Positions 6,761-15,622 are shown, counted from the first letter of the stretch. The stretch: 64,000 bases of DNA from Devosia salina (GCF_019504385.1 NZ_CP080590.1:3959501-4023500); one strand, 5' to 3'. Numbers and translations: made by a program. Notes: generated by a model not told the origin, from the sequence alone.

Positions 6761-8572
6761 TCAGTACACCCGCGCCTTGGGGGCGATCTTCTTGAGGTCG
6801 ATGCCGCCCTGGTCTTGCGGGGTCAGCGGATCGGTGATCACCGGACGATAGCTGAGGTCCACCGCGCCATTGCCCACATCGACGCGGGCCAGGGTGTGCT
6901 TGCGCCATTCCTGGTCGTCGCGATTGGGGAAATCCTCATGGGCATGGGCGCCGCGGCTTTCGTGACGCGCCTCCGCCGACACCACCGTGGCGATGGCGCA
7001 GGTCATGAGGTTTTCAAGCTCGAGGGTTTCCACCAGGTCCGAATTCCAGATCAACGAGCGGTCGGTGACCTTGACGTCGGGCAGGCGCGCATAGATCTCG
7101 GTCATCGCCTTGACGCCGTTCTTGAGCGAGTCCGAGGTGCGGAACACGGCGGCATCGGCCTGCATCGTGCGCTGCATCTCGTCGCGCAGCTTGGCCGTCG
7201 GCTGGGAGCCATTGGCGTTGCGCAGGCGATCGAAGCGGGCGAGGATTTTCTCGTCTTCCGACTTGTTGATGCCCGGCACGGGGGCGGCCTTGTCGAGCAC
7301 CTTGCCGGCGCGGAGGGCCGCGGCGCGGCCGAACACGACCAGGTCCGTGAGTGAATTGGACCCGAGGCGGTTGGCGCCATGCACCGAGGCACAGGCCGCT
7401 TCGCCCACGGCCATCAGGCCCGGCACGATGCGGTTGGGGTCCTCGGCGGTCGGGTTGAGGACCTCGCCGTGATAGTTCGCGGGAATGCCGCCCATATTGT
7501 AGTGCACCGTCGGCAGCACCGGGATGGGCTCGCGGGTCAAATCGACACCGGCAAAGATCTTGGCCGATTCCGTAATGCCCGGCAGGCGCTCGTGCAGCAC
7601 TTTGGGATCGAGGTGATCGAGGTGCAGATAGATATGGTCCTTCTTGGGACCGACGCCACGGCCTTCGCGGATTTCGAGCGTCATGCAGCGGCTCACGACG
7701 TCGCGTGACGCCAGGTCCTTGGCATTGGGGGCATAGCGCTCCATGAAGCGCTCGCCTTCCGAATTGGTGAGATATCCGCCCTCGCCGCGCGCCCCCTCGG
7801 TGATGAGCACGCCGGCGCCATAGATGCCGGTGGGGTGGAACTGCACGAATTCCATATCCTGCAGCGGCAGGCCGGCGCGGGCCACCATGCCATTGCCGTC
7901 GCCGGTGCAGGTATGGGCCGAGGTGGCCGAGAAATAGGAGCGGCCATAGCCGCCCGTGGCCAGCACGACGAGCTTGGCGCGGAACCGGTGCAGGGTGCCG
8001 TCATCGAGCTTCCAGGCAATCACGCCCTGGCATTCGCCATTTTCGCCCATGATCAGGTCGAGCGCGAAATATTCGATATAGAACTGCGCATTGTTGCGCA
8101 GCGACTGGCCGTAAAGCGTGTGCAGGATCGCGTGGCCGGTGCGGTCGGCGGCGGCGCAGGTGCGCTGCACCGGCGGGCCATCGCCAAACTCGGTCATGTG
8201 GCCGCCGAAGGGGCGCTGGTAGATCTTGCCTTCCTGGGTACGCGAGAAGGGCACGCCGTAATGCTCAAGCTCATAGATGGCGGCCGGGGCCTCGCGCGCC
8301 AGATATTCCATGGCGTCATTGTCGCCCAGCCAGTCCGACCCCTTGACGGTGTCGTACATGTGCCACTGCCAGCTGTCCGGCCCCATATTCTGCAGCGAGG
8401 CGGCAATGCCGCCCTGGGCCGCGACGGTGTGACTGCGGGTGGGGAAGACCTTGGTGATGCAGGCGGTGTTGAAGCCTTGTTCGGCCATGCCCAGCGTGGC
8501 GCGCAGGCCCGCGCCGCCGGCGCCAACCACCACCACGTCGAATTCGTGGTCGATCAGTTCGTAATTCGCCAT
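6761..8572 (-). CDS. sdhA: Succinate dehydrogenase flavoprotein subunit SdhA
   Basis: Catalytic FAD subunit (603 residues) of complex II, oxidising succinate to fumarate in the TCA cycle. The N-terminal dinucleotide fold (VVVGAGGAGLRATLG, residues 13-28), the covalent FAD histidine His48 in SHTVAAQGG, and the C-terminal RLGSNSLTDLVVFGR block are all present. The start MANYELID was chosen because it matches the family and lies 4 nt after sdhD; an upstream in-frame start would overlap sdhD. Length is typical. Confidence 0.96.
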   Translation of the reverse strand: MANYELIDHEFDVVVVGAGGAGLRATLGMAEQGFNTACITKVFPTRSHTVAAQGGIAASLQNMGPDSWQWHMYDTVKGSDWLGDNDAMEYLAREAPAAIYELEHYGVPFSRTQEGKIYQRPFGGHMTEFGDGPPVQRTCAAADRTGHAILHTLYGQSLRNNAQFYIEYFALDLIMGENGECQGVIAWKLDDGTLHRFRAKLVVLATGGYGRSYFSATSAHTCTGDGNGMVARAGLPLQDMEFVQFHPTGIYGAGVLITEGARGEGGYLTNSEGERFMERYAPNAKDLASRDVVSRCMTLEIREGRGVGPKKDHIYLHLDHLDPKVLHERLPGITESAKIFAGVDLTREPIPVLPTVHYNMGGIPANYHGEVLNPTAEDPNRIVPGLMAVGEAACASVHGANRLGSNSLTDLVVFGRAAALRAGKVLDKAAPVPGINKSEDEKILARFDRLRNANGSQPTAKLRDEMQRTMQADAAVFRTSDSLKNGVKAMTEIYARLPDVKVTDRSLIWNSDLVETLELENLMTCAIATVVSAEARHESRGAHAHEDFPNRDDQEWRKHTLARVDVGNGAVDLSYRPVITDPLTPQDQGGIDLKKIAPKARVY

Positions 8573-8576
8573 TGGA

Positions 8577-8969
8577 TCAGCCCCAGAACACGATCTTGAG
8601 CACGGCGCCGGCTCCGGCCACCGCGACAAGAAGACAGAAAAGCGAGTTGAGCAGCATCAGCAGGCGATACATGGCGCCGTGGGTATAATCCTCGAGCGTA
8701 TCGCGCATGCCATTGCGCATGTGAACGGCCACCACGCAGATCAGCGCTGCCAGCGGAATGCCGATCCACCAGCTGCCGATCAGGTCCGCCACGTCGGTGC
8801 GATCCTGCCCCGCCAGGCGCACCACGATGAACAGCAGCAACCCCAGGAACACGGTGTTGATGGCGCCGGTGGTGCGCTGGGTAATGAAGTGACGGGTGGA
8901 TGCCTTGGCATCCCCGTAGTGAGATGTCGGATTGGCGATGGTCTGGGTGGTTGTCACGGTTTCACGCAT
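8577..8969 (-). CDS. sdhD: Succinate dehydrogenase membrane anchor SdhD
   Basis: A 130-residue membrane anchor with three transmembrane helices (about residues 35-55, 67-85 and 103-125). The middle helix region carries VVAVHMRNGMRDTLEDYTHG, with the His expected to help bind haem b. It starts one base after the sdhC stop codon and ends 4 nt before sdhA, so sdhC, sdhD and sdhA are one transcript. Confidence 0.9.
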   Translation of the reverse strand: MRETVTTTQTIANPTSHYGDAKASTRHFITQRTTGAINTVFLGLLLFIVVRLAGQDRTDVADLIGSWWIGIPLAALICVVAVHMRNGMRDTLEDYTHGAMYRLLMLLNSLFCLLVAVAGAGAVLKIVFWG

Positions 8970-8970
8970 A

Positions 8971-9357
8971 TCAGGCCATCCACACAAATAGGGTCCAGAT
9001 CAGGAGCGTGATGATCACCGAAGCGACCAAAGTGGCCCAGGCCATAGTCTCGCGCTGGCCCGGCTCCATCATCACGGCGAAATCCCACACGAAGTGCCGC
9101 AGGCCGCCGCACATGTGATGCACCAGGCTCCAGGTGAAGCCGAACAGGACCAATTGGCCGAACCAGCTGCCATAGATGTAGTTGACCTGGGTCAGCGTCT
9201 CCTGCCCGGCGGCCGCAGCCACCAGCCAGAGGGCCAGAAGGGCCATGCCGGCATAATTGGCGATGCCGGTCATGCGATGGAGGATGGACATCGTCATGGT
9301 GACGGTCCAGCGATAGATCTGCAGATGCGGGGAAGTGGGGCGGGCTCTGACCGACAT
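8971..9357 (-). CDS. sdhC: Succinate dehydrogenase cytochrome b556 subunit SdhC
   Basis: First gene of the sdh operon, 128 residues, with three transmembrane helices. It carries the family signatures RPTSPHLQIYRW at the N-terminus and HHMCGGLRHFVWD in the second half; His in the latter coordinates haem b and the region forms part of the quinone site. The start MSVRARPTSPH was chosen over a longer in-frame start because the family begins there. The 289 bp upstream, shared with the divergent chemoreceptor gene, must hold the operon promoter, but no clear -35/-10 pair stands out. Confidence 0.92.
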   Translation of the reverse strand: MSVRARPTSPHLQIYRWTVTMTMSILHRMTGIANYAGMALLALWLVAAAAGQETLTQVNYIYGSWFGQLVLFGFTWSLVHHMCGGLRHFVWDFAVMMEPGQRETMAWATLVASVIITLLIWTLFVWMA

Positions 9358-9646
9358 GGGGCGTATCCGGGGCCTTTCCTGAGGCGGCGCAGTTGCCGCG
9401 TCCAGTTTGGAATGGTTCGAACGTTTAGCGCCCAATGGTTACGAAATCAAAGCCCCGACCCGACGGAAGCGTCCAACTTTCGGCGCAATGCGCACTTTGT
9501 TCGCATACCGCACAGGCTGTTCGATTTGCGCAGGCGTACCGCCACTTTTCTGAGCCAGATGCGCGTGAGTTGGGCGAAACCGCCGATATGGTAAACAAAT
9601 ATTAGCCTCCTCCGTGGAATTTAGGGACAGTTACGGAGAATTCACA

Positions 9647-11683
9647 ATGGGCCTGATTTCCAGTGTCAAAGGGCGGCTCTATGCCGCTTTCGCCAGCGTC
9701 GCCACGATCATCCTCGTGCTCGCCGGAACCGCGATTGTGATGATGCACTCGGCCGAAACCCTGTTCGGCCAGTATCGGCAGGCCTCGCGACAATCGCTGG
9801 AAATCAACGACTATGTGCGCGACGTGGAGACGCTGCGCCAGGATTTCGCCGAATATCTGCGTGACCCGACGGCCCAGAAGGCCGAAAGGGTGCGCGAGAT
9901 GATCCTCGATGTCGGCACCACCGACGCCGACGGCCTGGCCTTTTTCCAGCACGACCCGGTTTCGCTCGAGGCCATCGACAGCGTCACCGCCCAGTCCCAG
10001 CAATATGACGCCGCCTTCACCAAGCTGGTTTCGGCCATCGCCGGCGGCGCCGACCCCGAAGCGGTGCCCGAGACCGCGCAGATGCGGGCGCTGGGCGTGG
10101 CCATGAGTGAACTCTATGGCGCCATGAGCGACCGCGCCAAGGAGGCGCAGAACACGCTCGGGCCGCAGATCGAAGCCCAGCAGGGGTTGCAGTTCCTGAT
10201 CATCCTGGCGGCCGGAATTGTCGGCCTGGTGGCCGGCGTGACCCTGGCCATCGTCACCGCACGCTGGCTGGGCAAGGCGATCACCGGGCTCACCCAGACC
10301 ATGCGCACCCTCTCGGACGGCGACTACGACATCGAAATTTCGGGAACCACCGCCAGCAATGAACTGGGCGAGATGGCCCGGGCCCTCGAGACCTTCCGCG
10401 ACAATGGCCGCCAGGTGGCCCTGGCCGAGGCCGAAAAGCGCGTCCAGGCCAGCGCCACCGAAGCACGCGCCGAGATGATGGCCCGCTTCCAGTCCGCCTT
10501 CGATGCCCTGATCGCCCGGGCGATGCAGGGCGATTTCTCCGGGCGCATGGAAGAGCGGCACGACGATCCGGAGATCGACCGCATTTCCGACAATCTCAAC
10601 GCCATGCTCGATTCCATCGAAGCGGCGCTGGACGAGGCCGAAACCGTACTCGGGGCACTGGCCCGCGCCGACCTGCGCGAGCGCATGCGCGGCAATTATG
10701 CCGGCGCCTTCGACCGGCTCAAATCCTCCACCAACAATGTCGCCGACAAGCTGGCCGAAATGGTGGGCGATCTGCGCGAGACCTCGCGTGCCCTCAAGAC
10801 CGCGACCGCCGAAATCCTCGCCGGCGCCAACGATCTCTCCGAACGCACCACCCGCCAGGCCGCAACCATCGAGGAGACATCGGCCGCCATGGAGCAGATG
10901 GCCGCAACCGTCTCGCTCAATGCCGAGCGCGCCCGCGATGCCAGCAGCAGCACCGACAAGGTGACCCATGTGGTGGAAGCCAGCAGCGCCGTGATGGACG
11001 AGGCCACCAGCGCCATGAGCGCCATCGAGACCTCCTCCTCCAAGATCTCCAACATCATCGGGCTGATCGACGACATCGCCTTCCAGACCAATCTCCTGGC
11101 CCTCAATGCCTCGGTAGAAGCGGCGCGCGCCGGCGAGGCCGGCAAGGGTTTTGCCGTGGTGGCCGTGGAAGTGCGGCGCCTGGCCCAGTCCGCTGCCCAG
11201 GCCTCTGCCGAGGTCAAGGTGCTGATCGAGCAGAGCGCCAGCGAAGTGCGCAATGGCACGCGGCTGGTCGCCGATGTCGCCGGCCGCCTTGGCGATATCA
11301 TCGAAGGGGTGCGCCAGACCGCGACCGTGATGGAGACCATCGCCAGCGATAGCCAGGCACAGGCCTCCGGCATTGCCGAGGTCAATGTCGCGGTGCGCCA
11401 GATGGACGAGATGACCCAGCACAATGCGGCCCTGGTCGAGGAGATGAACGCCTCGATCGAACAGACCGAGGGCCAGGCCGGCAAGCTCGACACCATTGTC
11501 GAGACCTTTACCCTCGACATGCCGGCGGTGGCGGCCGGGACGAAGGCCTCAAGGCCCGTTGCCACGGCCGCACGACAGGCTGCGCCCGCCGAACCCGGCG
11601 CCCGCGCACTGCTGGGCAAGGTGAAAAAGGCGGCCAAGGCCTATTTCGGCGGCGCCGCCGCCGAGGACTGGAACGAGTTCTAG
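9647..11683 (+). CDS. Methyl-accepting chemotaxis protein with C-terminal docking pentapeptide
   Basis: Transmembrane chemoreceptor of 678 residues. One transmembrane helix (about residues 8-30) is followed by a periplasmic helical sensor of about 145 residues, a second helix (FLIILAAGIVGLVAGVTLAIV, about 174-196), a HAMP domain, a second HAMP-like region (MQGDFSGRMEERHDDPEIDR), and the cytoplasmic signalling domain with the hairpin tip FQTNLLALNASVEAARAGEAGKGFAVVAVEVRRLAQ. The protein ends in DWNEF, a W-x-x-F pentapeptide of the kind that tethers CheR/CheB. The ATG start follows GGAGA; an upstream in-frame GTG at 9614 lacks a site. Ligand unknown. No che genes are in the window. Confidence 0.9.
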   Translation: MGLISSVKGRLYAAFASVATIILVLAGTAIVMMHSAETLFGQYRQASRQSLEINDYVRDVETLRQDFAEYLRDPTAQKAERVREMILDVGTTDADGLAFFQHDPVSLEAIDSVTAQSQQYDAAFTKLVSAIAGGADPEAVPETAQMRALGVAMSELYGAMSDRAKEAQNTLGPQIEAQQGLQFLIILAAGIVGLVAGVTLAIVTARWLGKAITGLTQTMRTLSDGDYDIEISGTTASNELGEMARALETFRDNGRQVALAEAEKRVQASATEARAEMMARFQSAFDALIARAMQGDFSGRMEERHDDPEIDRISDNLNAMLDSIEAALDEAETVLGALARADLRERMRGNYAGAFDRLKSSTNNVADKLAEMVGDLRETSRALKTATAEILAGANDLSERTTRQAATIEETSAAMEQMAATVSLNAERARDASSSTDKVTHVVEASSAVMDEATSAMSAIETSSSKISNIIGLIDDIAFQTNLLALNASVEAARAGEAGKGFAVVAVEVRRLAQSAAQASAEVKVLIEQSASEVRNGTRLVADVAGRLGDIIEGVRQTATVMETIASDSQAQASGIAEVNVAVRQMDEMTQHNAALVEEMNASIEQTEGQAGKLDTIVETFTLDMPAVAAGTKASRPVATAARQAAPAEPGARALLGKVKKAAKAYFGGAAAEDWNEF

Positions 11684-11725
11684 GGCTCTTCCCCCTACCC
11701 TCCGCCGCTGCCCAACCCATGCCTG

Positions 11726-11756
11726 CGGACCCGGCCTTTCCATGAGGCCGGGTCCG
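11726..11756 (+). terminator. Hairpin after the chemoreceptor gene
   Basis: Perfect 12-bp stem (11726-11737 CGGACCCGGCCT with 11745-11756) and 7-nt loop, 43 bp after the stop codon. There is no U-tract, so it may act as a processing or Rho-assisted terminator. Confidence 0.5.
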
Positions 11757-11813
11757 GGCTAAGCGATCCCCAGGAATTCTCGAATTCATTCCAAAGCGAT
11801 CAAGGGGAGCCGC

Positions 11814-12395
11814 ATGCAGGATCGGATCAAGGTGGTGGCCGTCGAGACGCTGGCCAAAGGCTGGGGCCTGTTGACCAGCACCAGCATCGACTTTCGCCGC
11901 CGCGACGGCGCGGTGCAGCGGCTGGTGCGCGAGGTCTATGACCATGGCAACGCCGCCGCCCTGCTCCTGCACGATCCGGCGCGCGACACGGTGCTGCTGG
12001 TGCGCCAGTTCCGCTACCCGCCCATGCTCAACGCCGACCAGCCCGACCTGCTCGAGGTCTGCGCCGGCCTGCTCGACCCCGGCGACGACCACCCCGAACA
12101 GGCCGCCGCCCGGGAGGCGCTGGAGGAAACCGGCCACGCCCCGCGCGCCATCCGCCATGTGTGCGACGCTTACATGAGCCCCGGCTCGCTCACCGAAAAG
12201 GTCAGCCTGTTCATCGGCAACTATGACGAGACGACACGCCGCCATGCCGGGGGCGGTGTCGTGGCCGAAGGCGAGGACATCGAGCTGGTGGAACTGCCAA
12301 TGGCAGAGGCACTGGCCATGATCGGCGACGGCCGCATCGTCGATGCCAAGACAATTCTGCTGCTCCAGCACCTGGCGCTGGAGCGGCTGGGGTGA
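11814..12395 (+). CDS. nudK: NUDIX hydrolase NudK (GDP-mannose pyrophosphatase)
   Basis: A 193-residue Nudix hydrolase. It closely follows E. coli NudK as I recall it: REVYDHGNAAALLL, VRQFRYP, EVCAGLLD, YMSPGSLTEKVSLFI and AGGGVVAEGEDIELVELPMAEALAMI. NudK cleaves GDP-mannose and related sugar nucleotides. The Nudix box is CAGLLDPGDDHPEQAAAREALEETGH; the REALEETG core is intact, but the loop before it is about two residues longer than in E. coli NudK. Preceded by AAGGGGAGC as ribosome site. Single gene between two hairpins. Confidence 0.85.
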   Translation: MQDRIKVVAVETLAKGWGLLTSTSIDFRRRDGAVQRLVREVYDHGNAAALLLHDPARDTVLLVRQFRYPPMLNADQPDLLEVCAGLLDPGDDHPEQAAAREALEETGHAPRAIRHVCDAYMSPGSLTEKVSLFIGNYDETTRRHAGGGVVAEGEDIELVELPMAEALAMIGDGRIVDAKTILLLQHLALERLG

Positions 12396-12426
12396 GACAG
12401 GCCCCTCGCCACGCCAGCCTAGCTGA

Positions 12427-12544
12427 CGTGGTCTTCTCGGCTTGAAAGGCTCCACCGGACCGAATGGCCCTGCGGCCCGCCCTCGCCACTCGACCATAGG
12501 TCTCGTGGCCTCCTGACCTAAAATCGCTCCACCGGAGCGATTTT
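12427..12544 (-). repeat. Composite structured repeat, copy B
   Basis: Read on the minus strand, this begins with an 11-bp perfect hairpin (12520-12530/12534-12544, AAAATCGCTCC arm), continues with GGCCACGAGACCTATG..CGAGTGGCG.GGGCGGG, then a second weaker palindrome, and ends with AAGCCGAGAAGACCA. The same order of parts occurs on the plus strand at 49460-49569. The hairpin also serves as a bidirectional terminator between the convergent nudK and DUF1737 genes. Confidence 0.6.
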
Positions 12545-12556
12545 GCCTGCGGCCGG

Positions 12557-12763
12557 TCAGAAGTCCACCAGCTTCTTGTCCGGGTCGTAGGGCTGGTCGC
12601 GCACAATGCGGGTCACCGCCTGGCCGCAGCGCATCTTCTTGCTGACCGCGTCATAGGCATAGGTCGGCCCGCCATGCAGCTGCCAGCCCTCGCTGAGCGC
12701 CTTGGTCACCTTGTGGCAAAAGGCGCTGTCATCCTCGCCCGTGAGGAAACGGTAGATCTGCAT
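12557..12763 (-). CDS. DUF1737 domain protein
   Basis: A 68-residue soluble protein matching the DUF1737 pattern: MQIYRFLTGEDDSAFCHKVTKALSEGWQL, then GGPTYAYD and GQAVTR. The family is small, conserved in proteobacteria and of unknown function. The start was set at MQIYRFL, the family N-terminus; upstream in-frame codons run into the divergent carbonic anhydrase. It shares a 73-bp divergent promoter region with that gene. Confidence 0.8.
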   Translation of the reverse strand: MQIYRFLTGEDDSAFCHKVTKALSEGWQLHGGPTYAYDAVSKKMRCGQAVTRIVRDQPYDPDKKLVDF

Positions 12764-12836
12764 GCATGTCCCCCATGTGCCGACGATCACACGCCGGCGA
12801 TTGATCTTGTCGCCTCTTACAGCTAATCGAGCATTC

Positions 12837-13475
12837 ATGCACAGCTTTCCTCAGCACCTGCTCGATGGCCACGCCAATTTCATGTCCGGACGCTACGCCC
12901 GGGAGAAGGAGCGCATTCGCGACCTGGCCGAAACCGGCCAGAAGCCGACCACGCTGATCATTGCCTGCTGCGATAGCCGCGCGGCGCCTGAAATGATCTT
13001 CGATGCCGGCCCGGGCGAACTCTTCGTCCTGCGCAACGTCGCCAACCTGGTGCCGACCTACCAGCCCGATGGCGGCCAGCACGGCACCTCGGCGGCGATC
13101 GAATTTGCCATCAAGGGGCTCTCCATCTCCAATATCGTGGTCATGGGCCATGGCCGCTGCGGCGGCATCAAGGCCGCCCTCGACCCGCACATGAAGCCGC
13201 TCGACGCTGGCGACTTCATTGGCAAGTGGATGAGCATGCTGGGTGAATTGCCCGGGCAGCTCGGACAGAACACGCTGATGACCGAGGCCGAGCGGCAGAC
13301 GGCGCTGGAGCGCATCTCGATCCGCAATTCCATCCGCAACCTGCGCACCTTCCCCTATGTCGCCAAGCTCGAGGACGAGGGCAAGCTGGCCGTGCACGGC
13401 GCCTGGTTCGACATTTCGACCGGCGAGCTGTGGATCATGGACAATAACGGCGATTTCATCCGCCCGGTCCTCTAA
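12837..13475 (+). CDS. Beta-class carbonic anhydrase
   Basis: A 212-residue zinc enzyme that interconverts CO2 and bicarbonate, supplying bicarbonate for carboxylations. The metal ligands of the beta class are visible: Cys44 in the CCDSR motif (with the Asp46/Arg48 dyad), His105 and Cys108 in MGHGRCGG. The start MHSFPQHLLDGH matches the family; an upstream in-frame ATG at 12762 would overlap the divergent gene. Length is typical. Confidence 0.93.
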   Translation: MHSFPQHLLDGHANFMSGRYAREKERIRDLAETGQKPTTLIIACCDSRAAPEMIFDAGPGELFVLRNVANLVPTYQPDGGQHGTSAAIEFAIKGLSISNIVVMGHGRCGGIKAALDPHMKPLDAGDFIGKWMSMLGELPGQLGQNTLMTEAERQTALERISIRNSIRNLRTFPYVAKLEDEGKLAVHGAWFDISTGELWIMDNNGDFIRPVL

Positions 13476-13833
13476 CCGTCCCGTTGAAGCATTGCCGGGC
13501 GACCATGCCGGGCGCCCGACCATTGGCCCGGCCGCGCTTGTTCCGGTTTTTGCCGCAAAACTGTACTGGCCCGGCCGCAATCGTGATCACTAACCCGTGA
13601 CCGGGATCTGCGATCGGCCCGGCCGCGCCCTGACCGCAACTTGCAGGGGGCCGCAATGCGGGCCCTTTGCCGCGCCCGAAAATCGCCCCGAGATTTGTCC
13701 AGCCGCGCCCATCTGCCGGCCATGACCGGCCACATTGGACGACGATTGTTTTGGTCACGGGCCGCCGGAGAGCGACCCGTCGGCGCCGGGTCCTCCGGTG
13801 CCGCCTCCTCCCAAGTCAACATGGAGTTTGACC
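13476..13833. other. 358 bp intergenic stretch with GGCCCGGCCGC repeats
   Basis: No gene found. An 11-base motif GGCCCGGCCGC occurs three times as direct copies (13525, 13568 and 13616) at 43- and 48-bp spacing. The remainder is G+C-rich with no T-tract terminator. The ribosome site GGAG of the following EF-hand gene is near its end. Confidence 0.5.
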
Positions 13834-14085
13834 ATGAAGAAGATCGTACTGACCTCGCTGTTCGCCCTCGGCCTTTCGGGCGCCGCAATGGCCCAGGCCG
13901 CAACCGACTTCGCCTCGGTGGACACCGACGTCAATGGCGGTGTCTCGCTTGCCGAAGCGCAGGTGGCCTGGCCGGATCTGACCGAAGAGGCGTTCACCGC
14001 CGCCGACACCGACGGCAATGGCGAATTGTCGGCCGAAGAATATGAGGCCTATCTCGCCACCACCGCTGCGCCTGCCGCGCAGTAA
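13834..14085 (+). CDS. Small secreted EF-hand protein
   Basis: An 83-residue exported protein. The signal peptide (MKKIVLTSLFALGLSGAAMAQ) leaves a mature domain of about 60 residues with two EF-hand loops: DTDVNGGVSLAE and DTDGNGELSAEE, each with acidic residues at positions 1, 3 and 12, so calcium binding is expected. Likely periplasmic. The start was chosen at the signal peptide, preceded by GGAG. A paralogue follows 211 bp downstream. Confidence 0.8.
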   Translation: MKKIVLTSLFALGLSGAAMAQAATDFASVDTDVNGGVSLAEAQVAWPDLTEEAFTAADTDGNGELSAEEYEAYLATTAAPAAQ

Positions 14086-14296
14086 TCCTCCCTGCCCCTG
14101 CGACGTGCTCCCGGAAAGCGCCCCCAAAGATTTCCGCGCAGCAATGTGCGGCCGGTCCAGCGGCCGGAGGTTACCCTAAGCCTTCGCCCGCGCAGACGGC
14201 TGCAGCACGGGGCAGTCAGCCAGCTACCCCGCCCCCCGGGGTGGCTGCGGCCTTCTTGATCCGGGGTGAAGACACCCCAATTCCGGAGACATATCC

Positions 14297-14635
14297 ATGA
14301 ACAAGCTGACCCTGAGCCTGATCGCGCTGACCCTGGCGGCCACGCCCGCCCTTGCCCAGACTCCCCTGACCTTTGCCGATGTCGATGCCGATGCCAGCGG
14401 CGAGTTGAGCTTTGAGGAGCTGCAGGCCGTCTGGCCCGACATCACCCACGACGAATTCATGGCTGCCGACCTCGACATGAATGGCGGCCTCAACGCCGAC
14501 GAGCTCGCTGGCCTGCAACCCAGTGCCTTGCCGGCGCCGGACGCGACGCCGACCCCGATGCCGATGGACAATGGCGCCATGCAGCCCGACGCCCCTGCCG
14601 GTCCCACGACCTCGCTGACCGACAGCGCGGACTGA
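14297..14635 (+). CDS. Small secreted EF-hand protein with Pro-rich tail
   Basis: A 112-residue exported protein and paralogue of the gene before it. Signal peptide MNKLTLSLIALTLAATPALAQ, then EF-hand loops DADASGELSFEE and DLDMNGGLNADE, then a Pro/Ala/Asp-rich tail of about 40 residues absent from the first copy. The shared order (signal, EF1, Trp-Pro-Asp linker, EF2) points to tandem duplication. CCGGAGA precedes the ATG. Confidence 0.8.
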   Translation: MNKLTLSLIALTLAATPALAQTPLTFADVDADASGELSFEELQAVWPDITHDEFMAADLDMNGGLNADELAGLQPSALPAPDATPTPMPMDNGAMQPDAPAGPTTSLTDSAD

Positions 14636-14643
14636 CCCTCTGG

Positions 14644-14667
14644 TGGCCGCCCCATGGGCGGCCATTT
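14644..14667. terminator. Terminator between convergent genes
   Basis: Perfect 9-bp stem TGGCCGCCC (14644-14652) / GGGCGGCCA (14656-14664) followed by TTT, placed between the EF-hand gene and the convergent transporter gene. Confidence 0.6.
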
Positions 14668-14675
14668 CCGGCCGC

Positions 14676-15557
14676 TCAGTCGAGCCGGATCGGCGGCTCG
14701 CTTTTCCTGGCCCGGCGCAAGGTCACGACCAGTCCGGCGATCACCAGCGCGGCGCCGAGCACTTCAATGGCGGTGATGGTCTCCCCCAGCACCAGATAGC
14801 CCGAAGCCAGCCCCGTTATCGGCACGAGCAGCGTGAACGGCGCGACGACGGAAGCCGGATGGCGGCCCAGCAGCCAGCTCCAGATGCCGCCGCCCAGGAG
14901 CGTTGCGGGATAGGCGAGAAAGGCGATCAGTGCCGCATCCATCCAGGAAAATCCGGCCAGCGCCGCGGATATGGCCGGCCAACCCTCGGTCGCCAGGGAC
15001 AGGGCCAGGAGCGGCAATGGCGCGGCCAGCACGCCCCACACGGTGTAGGAGATGGCGTTGACCCTGCCGGCCTTCTTGGTCAGCACATTGGCGAGGCCCC
15101 AGCTCAGCGCGGCCAGCAGCACCAAAGCCAGCGGCATCAGATTGGTGACTTCGAGCCGTTCCGAGGCGATGACCCCTATGCCGGCAAAGGCAATGGCCGC
15201 GCCGATGATCTGAAAACGGCTGGGGCGCTCGCCCAGGAGCAGGAAGGCCATCACCATGGTGAAGAAGGCCTGGGTCTGCAGCACCAGCGAGGAGAGCCCC
15301 GCCGGCATGCCCCAGGCAAGACCCAGGTTGAGAAAGCCATAGAGCGCCACCCCGAAGGTGAGGCCAAAGCCGATCACCAGCCATGCCGGCGCCTTGGGCG
15401 GCCGCACGAACAGCACGGCCGGGAACGCCGCAGCGGCAAAGCGCAGCGCGGCCGCCAAGATGGGCGGAAAAGCCTCGACGCTCATCTTGATGACGACGAA
15501 ATTGAAGCCCCAGATGGCGACCACCAGAAGGGCGAGGAGAATATGGCGAAGCGGCAT
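14676..15557 (-). CDS. EamA-family (DMT superfamily) transporter
   Basis: Inner-membrane protein of 293 residues with ten helices in two EamA repeats. It begins MPLRHILLALLVVAIWGFNFVVIK, the classic RhaT/YdcZ-like first helix. The second repeat contains FTLLVPITGLASGYLVLGE. Substrate unknown. It lies 65 bp downstream of asd on the same strand, so read-through from asd is possible. It differs clearly in sequence from the DMT gene at 1.2 kb, so the two are not recent duplicates. Confidence 0.85.
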   Translation of the reverse strand: MPLRHILLALLVVAIWGFNFVVIKMSVEAFPPILAAALRFAAAAFPAVLFVRPPKAPAWLVIGFGLTFGVALYGFLNLGLAWGMPAGLSSLVLQTQAFFTMVMAFLLLGERPSRFQIIGAAIAFAGIGVIASERLEVTNLMPLALVLLAALSWGLANVLTKKAGRVNAISYTVWGVLAAPLPLLALSLATEGWPAISAALAGFSWMDAALIAFLAYPATLLGGGIWSWLLGRHPASVVAPFTLLVPITGLASGYLVLGETITAIEVLGAALVIAGLVVTLRRARKSEPPIRLD

Positions 15558-15622
15558 GTGCCGCTCCTTTCAATCAAGGAACAAGGAAGAGGGCGATTCG
15601 AACGGACCGCCCCCTGCTCCTA

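Noticed and set aside
9602..11422. 606-codon open frame on the minus strand under the chemoreceptor gene
   Set aside because: It is antisense to a gene with full domain structure; high G+C content keeps this frame open. Its composition (Gly/His-rich) is typical of such artefacts.
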